DNA of 5,277 nucleotides from Mycobacterium sp. (lineage in GTDB: Bacteria; Actinomycetota; Actinomycetes; Mycobacteriales; Mycobacteriaceae): assembly GCA_023264755.1 (NCBI GenBank), contig JAHFVB010000386.1, positions 1 to 5,277 on the forward strand. Direction: 5' to 3'. The notes under the pieces were generated by a model that ran no database searches, had not been told where the DNA came from, and worked only from the letters and a program-made list of their open reading frames with translations. Below are positions 1 to 5,277 of the stretch, piece by piece; the stretch's first letter is position 1; each line of letters starts with the position of its first letter. The translations under genes and the position numbers were made by a program.

Positions 1-61
1 AGAACGTGCCGTAGTCGTACAAGGGAATCCGGGACTCCTGCCTGGGTGGGGGGCTCGACAT
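1..61 (-). CDS. Divergent gene, first 20 codons only (unidentified)
   Basis: On the minus strand an ATG at 61-59 opens a frame that stays open to the window edge, reading MSSPPPRQESRIPLYDYGTF. Of the 19 codons after the ATG, 17 end in G or C, as expected for a real gene in this genome, and the Ser/Pro-rich start followed by an aromatic stretch looks like a protein N-terminus. A possible but distant GAGGG lies about 12 bases upstream of the ATG, and a TTGACA/TAGGCT promoter candidate lies just beyond. I do not recognise the family. Its head-to-head position with the dehydratase operon would suit a regulator or transporter for the same pathway, but that is only a positional guess. With 20 residues, chance openness cannot be excluded. 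Confidence 0.42.
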   Translation of the reverse strand, partial: MSSPPPRQESRIPLYDYGTF

Positions 62-78
62 GGCCCGCGAACGCCCTC

Positions 79-108
79 AGCCTAAAAAGGTTGGACCATT
101 TGTGTCAA
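79..108 (-). promoter_or_regulatory. Candidate minus-strand promoter for the divergent gene
   Basis: Read on the minus strand, 108-103 is a perfect TTGACA, followed after an 18-base spacer by TAGGCT (84-79), which fits the TAnnnT pattern of mycobacterial SigA -10 elements. Transcription would begin near position 72, leaving a leader of only about 10 bases before the ATG at 61. The exact -35 in otherwise GC-rich DNA and the correct orientation towards the open frame are the support; no transcription data are available. Confidence 0.38.
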
Positions 109-112
109 TGGT
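95..112. promoter_or_regulatory. Palindrome between divergent promoters, candidate operator
   Basis: ACCATT (95-100) and AATGGT (107-112) are perfect inverted repeats around a 6-base centre (TGTGTC). The arms are AT-rich for this genome. The site contains the TTGACA of the minus-strand promoter candidate and covers the expected -35 zone of the plus-strand one, so a dimeric regulator bound here could control both directions. An overlapping short palindrome TGGACCA lies at 92-98. The protein that binds is unknown; GntR- and TetR-type regulators use sites of about this size. Confidence 0.35.
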
Positions 113-130
113 TGCGCTAGGCGCTATATT
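100..130 (+). promoter_or_regulatory. Candidate plus-strand promoter of the dehydratase operon
   Basis: TATATT at 125-130 is a good -10 hexamer and stands out in GC-rich surroundings. The -35 is poor: TTGTGT at 100-105 with a 19-base spacer, or TGTGTC at 101-106 with 18. A weak -35 is common in mycobacterial promoters and would suit an activator or repressor at the overlapping palindrome. A direct repeat of GCGCTA (114-119 and 121-126) runs into the -10. Predicted transcription start is near 137, giving a leader of about 170 bases. Confidence 0.33.
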
Positions 131-307
131 CGTAACGGTCGAATGAGCTGCACCCGCGTGAGCCGACCCCATGTTGCGTGAGTCATTCACTGGGACAACG
201 TAGTCCGACGTTAGCCGGCTCACCGTGCCCGCCGCGGTGAGAGGATTGGGGCCGACGACCTGGACGCCACCGGGTCACCGGGCTCCAGTACGAGGAGGAC
301 CGACTCG
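131..307 (+). other. Leader region with hairpin at 219-241
   Basis: This non-coding stretch precedes the dehydratase ATG. Its strongest structure is an inverted repeat: 219-227 pairs with 233-241 over 9 bp (one G-U wobble in RNA), with a 5-base loop. No T-run follows, so it is not a classical terminator. Smaller elements are GGAC/GTCC (193-196, 203-206), an alternative AACGT/ACGTT pairing (197-201, 208-212) and tandem CACCGGG copies (268-274, 276-282). Two tiny frames, 143-181 and 171-203, start with ATG but have no ribosome binding site. I found none of the conserved boxes of a cobalamin riboswitch. Confidence 0.35.
292..299 (+). promoter_or_regulatory. Ribosome binding site of the fused dehydratase subunit
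   Basis: GAGGAGGA sits 8 bases before the ATG at 308. It is a near-perfect anti-16S match at ideal spacing and fixes the start codon. CTCC at 283-286 could pair weakly with it. Confidence 0.8.
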
Positions 308-2557
308 ATGGACTACCGACGGGATCTCGACCAGGGCCGGATGCGCATCCTCGACGCGAAGCCGGTGAACCTGGACGGCTTCAGCGTCCCCGACCCGGAG
401 CTCGGCCTGGTCGCGATGCGCAGTCCCCACGACCCGGAACCGTCGCTGGTGATACGCGACGGAGTCGTCGTCGAGCTCGACGGGAAGGCCGCCGCGGACT
501 TCGACGTGATCGACGAGTTCATTGCCCGGTACGGGTTGGACCTCGACGTCGCCGAGGAAGCCATGGCGCTCGACGACCAGGTGTTGGCCCGCATGGCAGT
601 CGACGTCAACGTGCCGCGGGCACAGGTGGTGCGCCTGATCGGGGGCACCACGCCCGCGAAGCTGGCCCGCGTGGTCGCCATGCTGTCTCCGGTCGAAATG
701 CAGATGGCGATGGCCAGGCTGCGAGCCAGGAGGACGCCGAGCAACCAGGCCCACGTGACCAATCAACTCGATGACCCGTTGCTGATCGCGGCCGATGCGG
801 CCAGCGCCGTCGCCTACGGCTTCCGGGAAGTCGAGACGACGGTGCCCGTGCTCGGAGACGCCCCGTCCAACGCGATCGCGTTGCTGATCGGCAGCCAGGT
901 GGGCACGCCGGGAGCGCTGGCCCAATGCTCCATCGAAGAGGCGCTGGAGCTGCGGTTGGGGCTGCGCGGACTGACGAGCTACGCCGAGACCATCTCGCTC
1001 TACGGCACCGAGCAGGTGTTCGTCGACGGCGACGACACCCCGTTCAGCAAGGCGATCCTGACGTCGGCCTACGCGTCGCGGGGACTCAAGATGAGGGTCA
1101 CCAGCGGCGGTGGGGCCGAGGTGCTGATGGGGGCCGCCGAGAAGTGCTCGATCCTCTATCTCGAGTCACGTTGCGTCTCACTGGCGCGGGCCTTGGGCTC
1201 GCAAGGTGTGCAGAACGGCGGGATCGACGGCGTCGGCGTGGTGGCCTCGGTGCCGGAGGGCATGAAGGAATTACTCGCCGAGAACCTGATGGTCATGATG
1301 CGCGACCTCGAATCATGTGCGGGCAACGACAATCTGATCTCCGAGTCCGACATCCGGCGCAGCGCCCACACGCTACCCGTCCTGTTGGCGGGCGCGGACT
1401 TCATCTTCTCCGGCTTCGGCTCGATTCCGCGCTACGACAACGCCTTTGCGCTTTCGAACTTCAACTCCGACGACATGGACGACTTCCTGGTGCTGCAACG
1501 GGACTGGGGCGTCGACGGGGGACTGCGCACCGTCCCCGTCGCCGAGCTCGCCCACGTGCGCCGCCGCGCCGCCACGGCCGTGCAGGCGGTCTACCGCGAC
1601 CTCGGGCTCGCCGACTTCACCGACGACCGCGTCGATGCGGTGGTGGTGGCCAACGGATCCCGCGACCTGCCGCCGGGTGACCCCAAGGCCGTGGCAGAGG
1701 CGGCCTCGGCAATCGAGGCCAAGCAGCTGACCGTCTTCGACGTGATCGCCGCGCTCAAGCGAACGGGCTTCGACGAGGAGGCCGCCGCCATCATGCGCCT
1801 CACCAAGGAGCGCCTCCGCGGCGACCAACTCCAGACCTCGGCCATCTTCGACCAGGATTTCCGGGTGCTGTCGAAGATCACCGACCCCAACGACTACACC
1901 GGCCCGGGCAGCGGTTACGCGTTGACCGCACAGCGGCGTGCCGAGATCGACGGCATTCGGCAAGAGCGGACGACCGCCGAACTGACGGCCGACCAGGCCG
2001 AGCACCGCGACCACCTCACCTTCGTCGACGTCGAACCGGCCCGGCAGGGCAGCGATCCGCGCGAGGTGTGCATCGGCCTGTCGCCCGCGCTGGGCCGCAC
2101 CGTCTGGCTGTCGCTGTGCGGGCTGGAGATCGGCGAGGTGCTCAGACAACTGTCCGCCGGACTCGAGGAGGAGGGTTGCGTGCCGCGCCTGGTGCGGGTT
2201 CGCTCGACCATCGACGTCGGGCTGATCGGCCTGACGGCCGCACGCCTGTCGGGGTCCGGCATCGGGATCGGGTTGCAGGGCAAGGGCACTGCGCTGATCC
2301 ACCGGCGAGACCTGGCGCCCCTGGCCAACCTGGAACTGTTCAGCGTCGCCCCACTGCTGACCGCCCAGCGGTACCGCGAGTTGGGCCGCAACGCGGCCAG
2401 ACATGCCAAGGGCATGGCCCCGGTCCCGATCTTCACCGGTGGTACCGACGAGTCGATCTCCGCGCGCTACCACGCGCGGGCCGTCGCACTCGTCGCACTG
2501 GAGCGGGCTTGTTGTGAGCCGGGCCAGCCGCCGATGACCCTGGAGGTGAGGCGATGA
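308..2557 (+). CDS. pduCD: B12-dependent diol/glycerol dehydratase, fused large+medium subunit
   Basis: This 749-residue protein joins the large (PduC/DhaB1-like, about 1-550) and medium (PduD-like, about 571-749) subunits through a charged linker at 551-570. The enzyme uses adenosylcobalamin radicals to dehydrate 1,2-diols or glycerol to aldehydes in the cytosol. The large part aligns with the Klebsiella diol dehydratase alpha subunit without gaps from its residue 141 to 374, at an offset of 6. The substrate/metal ligands are kept: Q147, H149, E176, E227, Q302, D341 and S368 match Q141, H143, E170, E221, Q296, D335 and S362. The medium part has LSGSGIGIG and GKGT (648-661), where K659 matches beta Lys135 near cobalamin, and PLANLELF. 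The targeting extension of PduD is absent. Oddities: pocket residues D307 and N342 replace Ser301 and Gln336. The symbol is a composite for the fusion. The family is certain; the substrate (propanediol, glycerol or other) is not. Confidence 0.95.
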   Translation: MDYRRDLDQGRMRILDAKPVNLDGFSVPDPELGLVAMRSPHDPEPSLVIRDGVVVELDGKAAADFDVIDEFIARYGLDLDVAEEAMALDDQVLARMAVDVNVPRAQVVRLIGGTTPAKLARVVAMLSPVEMQMAMARLRARRTPSNQAHVTNQLDDPLLIAADAASAVAYGFREVETTVPVLGDAPSNAIALLIGSQVGTPGALAQCSIEEALELRLGLRGLTSYAETISLYGTEQVFVDGDDTPFSKAILTSAYASRGLKMRVTSGGGAEVLMGAAEKCSILYLESRCVSLARALGSQGVQNGGIDGVGVVASVPEGMKELLAENLMVMMRDLESCAGNDNLISESDIRRSAHTLPVLLAGADFIFSGFGSIPRYDNAFALSNFNSDDMDDFLVLQRDWGVDGGLRTVPVAELAHVRRRAATAVQAVYRDLGLADFTDDRVDAVVVANGSRDLPPGDPKAVAEAASAIEAKQLTVFDVIAALKRTGFDEEAAAIMRLTKERLRGDQLQTSAIFDQDFRVLSKITDPNDYTGPGSGYALTAQRRAEIDGIRQERTTAELTADQAEHRDHLTFVDVEPARQGSDPREVCIGLSPALGRTVWLSLCGLEIGEVLRQLSAGLEEEGCVPRLVRVRSTIDVGLIGLTAARLSGSGIGIGLQGKGTALIHRRDLAPLANLELFSVAPLLTAQRYRELGRNAARHAKGMAPVPIFTGGTDESISARYHARAVALVALERACCEPGQPPMTLEVRR
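2542..2549 (+). promoter_or_regulatory. Strong ribosome binding site inside the end of the fused subunit gene
   Basis: GGAGGTGA is an almost complete Shine-Dalgarno match, 4 bases before an ATG at 2554 that overlaps the TGA of the upstream gene. It is better than the site serving the small-subunit ATG at 2586, yet the frame it starts ends after 11 codons. It may recruit ribosomes for coupled translation, or mark a former start of the small subunit. Confidence 0.5.
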
Positions 2558-2589
2558 GCGCCTGCGCGAAGAGCAGAGGACGGCGATGA
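2554..2589 (+). CDS. 11-codon mini-ORF bridging dehydratase subunit genes
   Basis: ATG at 2554 reads MSACAKSRGRR and stops at TGA 2587-2589. Its start overlaps the stop of the fused subunit gene (ATGA 2554-2557) and its stop overlaps the small-subunit start (ATGA 2586-2589). It has the strong GGAGGTGA site upstream. The peptide is basic with one cysteine and resembles nothing I know. The likeliest role is to pass ribosomes from one subunit gene to the next; it may equally be an accident left by an insertion or duplication. Confidence 0.3.
   Translation: MSACAKSRGRR
2575..2580 (+). promoter_or_regulatory. Ribosome binding site of the small subunit
   Basis: AGAGGA lies 5 bases before the ATG at 2586 and supports that start. 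The encoded residues just after it begin the conserved part of the small-subunit family. Confidence 0.6.
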
Positions 2590-2921
2590 GCGCCGACAAG
2601 TTCACCGTCGAGGCGGCCGTCGACGGTGAGCTTAGTTTGTCGGACCTGAGGATGGACCCGCTGAACCTGGCCCATCAGGCCGTCGTCGCCGAACGCGATG
2701 GCAATCCCCAGCTGGCCGAAAACTTCCTGCGCGCAGCCGAACTCGCGACCATCGACGACGACGAGGTGATGAACCTGTACGAGGCGTTGCGACCGCATCG
2801 GTCGACGGCCGCCGAGTTGGAGGCCTTGCGGACCTCGTTGGAGACCCGCGGGGCGTCGCGCTGCGCGGAGCTGGTGCGCCAGGCCGCGGTCGTCTACGCA
2901 CGGCGAGGCTTGTTGCGGTGA
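2586..2921 (+). CDS. pduE: B12-dependent diol/glycerol dehydratase, small subunit
   Basis: This 111-residue protein is the small (gamma) subunit of the dehydratase. It aligns by eye over its whole length with the C-terminal two thirds of Klebsiella PduE: FTVEAAVDGELSLSDLRM (6-23) matches the family's FTLENVLSNK...DMR stretch, NFLRAAEL (46-53) matches NFERAAEL, and YEALRPHRST (65-74) matches YNALRPYRST. The roughly 60-residue N-terminal extension of the 173-residue PduE is missing, as is the shorter one of glycerol dehydratase. The conserved core begins right after the ATG, so no exons or upstream sequence need be sought. The gene starts 28 bases after the fused-subunit stop, behind AGAGGA, and its TGA overlaps the GTG of the reactivase gene. 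The small subunit contacts the large subunit in the heterohexamer and carries no known catalytic residue. Confidence 0.93.
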   Translation: MSADKFTVEAAVDGELSLSDLRMDPLNLAHQAVVAERDGNPQLAENFLRAAELATIDDDEVMNLYEALRPHRSTAAELEALRTSLETRGASRCAELVRQAAVVYARRGLLR

Positions 2922-4642
2922 GCCGCGCCGCGGGCGTGCTGGCCGGCGTGGACGTCGGCAACCACACCACCGAGATCGTGCTGGCCCGCATCGAGGCCGG
3001 GGCCATCGAGCAGCTGGCCCACGGGGCCGGTCCCACTCGCGGGCGCAAGGGCTCTGGTGAGTCGCTGCAGGGGGCGGCGGCGATGTTGCACAAGCTGGAA
3101 GTCGAGGCACGCGTCAAGGTCGACGAAGTCCTGCTGGCTGCGCTGCGGCCGGTGGACACCGCGACGGCGCCGCTGCCGCCGCCGACGTCGCCCAGCTCAC
3201 CCGTGCGCAGCCTGCGGAAGGCCGACGCCAGCACTCCGGCCGGCACGGGCCTGGGGATCGGTCGGCACGTCCCGCTCGGCGCCCTGCGCGGCGACGTAAT
3301 CGACGGACCCGCAATCGTTTCCGTCGATGCCGCCACCGACTTCGAGGTGGCGGCCGGCGAGCTGACGGCCGCTGTCGAGCGCGGTTGGCACGTCGTCGGG
3401 GTGATCGTCGCCCAGGACGACGCCGTGTTGATCCGCAACCGGATCTCCATCGACGTGCCCGTCGTCGACGAGGTCGACGTCGCTGCCGTGGCACCGGGTG
3501 CACTGGTCGCCGTGGAGGTCGTCGCCGAAGGCCGGGCCTACCGTGCCATGGCCGATCCCATCGCGCTCTGCGTGGCGCTCGACCTCGGCCACGAGCACCT
3601 TCCGCACGTCGCCGAATTCACCCGCGAACTGGCGGATTCCCCGGCCATCGCGGTCACCCGCCGCACCGGGCCGCCCAACGTGCCCGCCGTCGACGACGAT
3701 TACGTCGACTGCACCGTGGCCAGCACGGTGGTGCGCTACACCCCCGCCCAGGCCCACAGCGTGCTGCGGCTGGCACCCCCGGGCAATGTCGTTGGCGTTC
3801 GGCTGCAAGCGATTCCGACCGCTGCACACGGCATTGCCGTCGACGACGCGTTCTTCACCGACCTGTCCGCGCTCGACGACGGAGCGTGGCTGCGGCGCGG
3901 GGTGGCCGAGACGCGCGGCACGGTCGTCGCCCTGTTGGCGGCCGAGCTCGTCGCCGATGCGGCGCAGACGTTGGGGGAGCTCACCGGACGCCCGGTGCGC
4001 ACCATCGCCACCGCGCCGGCCGCCGCTGCCGTCGGGGCGCGGACCACGCCGGGCCTTCCGCCCGGCTCGGTGGTGTGCGACATTGGCGGGGGCACGATCG
4101 ATCTGATCGGACTCGGGCACACCGTGACCGCGGCGGGCGCGGGTGAGGCGATCACGACGGCCGTGGCGCGGGTGCTGGGATTGCCACGCGCACTGGCCGA
4201 ACGCGTCAAGCGGACACCTGCGCTGCGGGTGGAGGGACCCCACGTCGCGCACGAGGAGGACGGCCGGCGGCTGTTCCTCGCCAGTCCGGCCCCGGCCGAC
4301 GCGATCGGTCGGCTGTGTACCAGGGGCAGCGCCGGGTTGGTGCCGTTCTCGAACAAGCTCGCGGCCGAGGAATGGCGCAGTCTCCGGCTTGCGATCAAAC
4401 GAGAAACCGTGGCGGCGAACATCGCCCGCTGCCTGCGGGCCTTCGATGCGACGCCGTCCGCGCTGGTGCTGGCCGGGGGAGGCGCACTCGACGACGAGCT
4501 GTTGCGTACCGTCGCAGAAGCCTTGCGCCCGACGTCGGTGATCGTGGGACGGGCCAACATCGATGGCGGGCACGGCCCGCGATTCGCGGTGGCCTCGGGG
4601 TTGGTCCAGCTGCGCGCCGCCGAATCGCGCGACGGTTCCTAG
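2918..4642 (+). CDS. ddrA: Diol/glycerol dehydratase reactivating factor, large subunit
   Basis: This 574-residue protein resembles DdrA/PduG (610 residues in Klebsiella), an ATP-dependent, Hsp70-like factor that releases inactivated cobalamin from the dehydratase so that intact coenzyme can enter. Actin-fold nucleotide-binding motifs are visible: phosphate-1 GVDVGNHTTE (10-19), phosphate-2 CDIGGGTIDL (387-396) and adenosine motif VLAGGGAL (517-524), with GRANIDG and GPRFAVASGL near the end. The swivelling domain spans roughly 90-255; T106, D167 and D184 match the metal ligands T105, D166 and D183 reported for the Klebsiella factors. Residues 82-97 are unusually rich in Pro and Ser, and about 255-330 is the most divergent and shortest part. 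The GTG start overlaps the small-subunit stop (GTGA), with GAGG (2905-2908) upstream, so translation is probably coupled. The small partner DdrB/PduH is not in the window. Confidence 0.93.
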   Translation: MSRAAGVLAGVDVGNHTTEIVLARIEAGAIEQLAHGAGPTRGRKGSGESLQGAAAMLHKLEVEARVKVDEVLLAALRPVDTATAPLPPPTSPSSPVRSLRKADASTPAGTGLGIGRHVPLGALRGDVIDGPAIVSVDAATDFEVAAGELTAAVERGWHVVGVIVAQDDAVLIRNRISIDVPVVDEVDVAAVAPGALVAVEVVAEGRAYRAMADPIALCVALDLGHEHLPHVAEFTRELADSPAIAVTRRTGPPNVPAVDDDYVDCTVASTVVRYTPAQAHSVLRLAPPGNVVGVRLQAIPTAAHGIAVDDAFFTDLSALDDGAWLRRGVAETRGTVVALLAAELVADAAQTLGELTGRPVRTIATAPAAAAVGARTTPGLPPGSVVCDIGGGTIDLIGLGHTVTAAGAGEAITTAVARVLGLPRALAERVKRTPALRVEGPHVAHEEDGRRLFLASPAPADAIGRLCTRGSAGLVPFSNKLAAEEWRSLRLAIKRETVAANIARCLRAFDATPSALVLAGGGALDDELLRTVAEALRPTSVIVGRANIDGGHGPRFAVASGLVQLRAAESRDGS

Positions 4643-4665
4643 GCTGCCGCCCCAGTTCGCCGCCG

Positions 4666-5277
4666 CTACTGACTGGATGGCAACGTCACCTCGACGACCA
4701 GTCCGCCCTCAGGTCGCGCGGTGGCGCGAACGTCGCCGCCGTGCGCGGTGGCGACGGACCGCACGATGGACAGCCCCAACCCGGTCCCGCCGGGACCGGC
4801 CACGGGCGGGTGCCCGAGTCTGCGGAACGGCTCGAACAAGCCCTCCACCTCGCCGGGGGCGACGGGCGGTCCGGAGTTCTCGACGACCAGTCGGGCCGAG
4901 CCGTTCGCGTTGCTCGCCGTCACGTACACCCAGCCGGCCTCGGACAGGTTGTAGCGCACGGCGTTGTCGACCAGGTTCTGTGCCAGCCGGTCCAACAGCG
5001 CCGGGTCGCCGTCGGTGTGAGCGGGTGACAAGTCGGCGTGGATGACGATCCGGGCCTGCCGGGCCGCTGGGTCGGCGATCGACATCGCCCGGTGCGCAGC
5101 CTGGGCCAGGTCGACGCGCACTCGGGACTCGAGTTGTTGCGCGCTGCTGGCGAGCACCAGCAGGCCGTCGATCAAGTGCTCCTGGCGCTGGTTGACCGTC
5201 AGCAGCGTCTCGCCGAGTTTGCGGGTGGACTCGGCCGCCTCAGGGTCGCCCAGCGCGACCTCGATCAACGTGCGGTT
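4666..5277 (-). CDS. Sensor histidine kinase, C-terminal half (partial)
   Basis: The minus-strand frame is open from the right edge (first residues NRTLIEVALG) to TAG at 4668-4666, giving 203 residues. This is the kinase core of a two-component sensor. The edge falls just inside the dimerisation helix, so the phospho-accepting histidine, any input domain and the true start lie beyond 5277. Visible parts: second helix with HLIDGLL (34-40), N-box QNLVDNAVRYN (100-110), a G1-type ENSGPPV (133-139), F-box LFEPFRRL (147-154) and G2-box GGTGLGLSIV (163-172). The C-terminus VEVTLP is typical of HATPase domains. In G1 the usual adenine-binding Asp is Asn and the second Gly is Pro, a variant I associate with actinobacterial kinases of this type. 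The gene converges on the operon with a 23-bp gap, so it is probably a separate unit; its response regulator would be expected to the right. Confidence 0.92.
   Translation of the reverse strand, partial: NRTLIEVALGDPEAAESTRKLGETLLTVNQRQEHLIDGLLVLASSAQQLESRVRVDLAQAAHRAMSIADPAARQARIVIHADLSPAHTDGDPALLDRLAQNLVDNAVRYNLSEAGWVYVTASNANGSARLVVENSGPPVAPGEVEGLFEPFRRLGHPPVAGPGGTGLGLSIVRSVATAHGGDVRATARPEGGLVVEVTLPSSQ

Larger units (their letters stand above)
2550..2594 (+). repeat. 13-bp direct repeat around two successive start codons
   Basis: GGCGATGAGCGCC occurs at 2550-2562 and again at 2582-2594, offset by 32 bases. Each copy contains an ATGA stop/start overlap: the first joins the fused subunit to an 11-codon frame, the second joins that frame to the small subunit. 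The flanking bases differ, so this is not a longer tandem duplication as it stands. Because 32 is not a multiple of three, the two ATGs are in different frames. Confidence 0.7.

Noticed and set aside
1..120. Plus-strand frame open from the edge to TAG 118-120, as the end of an upstream gene
   Set aside because: Third positions are not enriched in G/C, the product resembles nothing, and the frame runs through the promoter-like sequences. The minus-strand frame at 1-61 fits coding statistics better.
62..307. Adenosylcobalamin riboswitch upstream of a B12-dependent enzyme
   Set aside because: Expected from the biology, but neither the B12-box (GCCACTG-like) nor the other conserved core segments can be seen on the plus strand, and the region is short for that class. 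A covariance-model search would settle it.
1373..2605. 410-codon open frame on the minus strand
   Set aside because: It lies antisense to the fused dehydratase, whose plus-strand product matches a known family along its full length. Long antisense frames are expected in GC-rich DNA; its product is low-complexity His/Arg/Gly/Val-rich and unlike any family.
3197..4573. 458-codon open frame on the minus strand
   Set aside because: It is antisense to the reactivase gene, whose ATPase motifs are clear. The shadow product shows no recognisable domain.
4630..4700. Bidirectional terminator between the convergent genes
   Set aside because: The 23-base gap and flanks contain no convincing GC-rich hairpin followed by T-runs on either strand. 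Termination may be Rho-dependent or lie inside the opposing gene.
5266..5268. TTG as start codon of a 200-residue kinase
   Set aside because: The frame continues upstream to the window edge (NRT...), and a kinase core starting there would lack the phospho-accepting histidine. The gene is simply cut by the window.
1..5277. Mobile elements, CRISPR arrays, tRNA or rRNA genes
   Set aside because: No terminal inverted repeats, transposase or integrase frames, spaced repeat arrays or RNA-gene landmarks were seen. The composition is uniform, with no sign of recent transfer.

Overview
The window is very GC-rich with strong G/C preference at third codon positions, SD-led starts, stop/start overlaps (ATGA, GTGA) and an actinobacterial-type sensor kinase. 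This points to a mycobacterium or close relative (Mycolicibacterium-like). That assignment is inferred from style and protein similarity, not from a marker gene.

Layout: 1-61 (minus) is the first 20 codons of a probable divergent gene running off the left edge. 62-307 is a divergent regulatory region. It holds a minus-strand TTGACA/TAGGCT promoter candidate, a plus-strand TATATT -10 candidate, a perfect 6-bp-arm palindrome (95-112) over their shared -35 zone, and a leader with a 9-bp hairpin (219-241). From 308 to 4642 lies a tight plus-strand operon for a coenzyme-B12-dependent diol/glycerol dehydratase: a fused large+medium subunit (308-2557), a short small subunit (2586-2921) and the large subunit of the reactivating factor (2918-4642). 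After a 23-bp gap, the C-terminal half of a sensor histidine kinase lies convergently on the minus strand (4666-5277, continuing off the right edge).

The operon genes should work together. The fused polypeptide and small subunit form the dehydratase, which uses adenosylcobalamin to convert a 1,2-diol or glycerol into an aldehyde. The reactivase is an ATP-dependent chaperone-like factor that exchanges damaged cobalamin for fresh cofactor. Neither dehydratase polypeptide has the N-terminal extension that targets the Pdu enzyme to microcompartments, and no shell gene is present, so a free cytosolic enzyme is likely. No small reactivase subunit, B12 riboswitch or aldehyde-processing enzyme is in the window.

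The points most worth a second look are: (i) two substrate-pocket positions of the dehydratase differ from both Klebsiella enzymes while all other catalytic residues checked are kept, suggesting a different substrate; (ii) an 11-codon mini-ORF with a strong ribosome binding site bridges the fused subunit and the small subunit, within a 13-bp direct repeat; (iii) the reactivase lacks an adjacent partner. The core system belongs to a known family. Comparisons with Klebsiella proteins were made from memory of those sequences, by eye.
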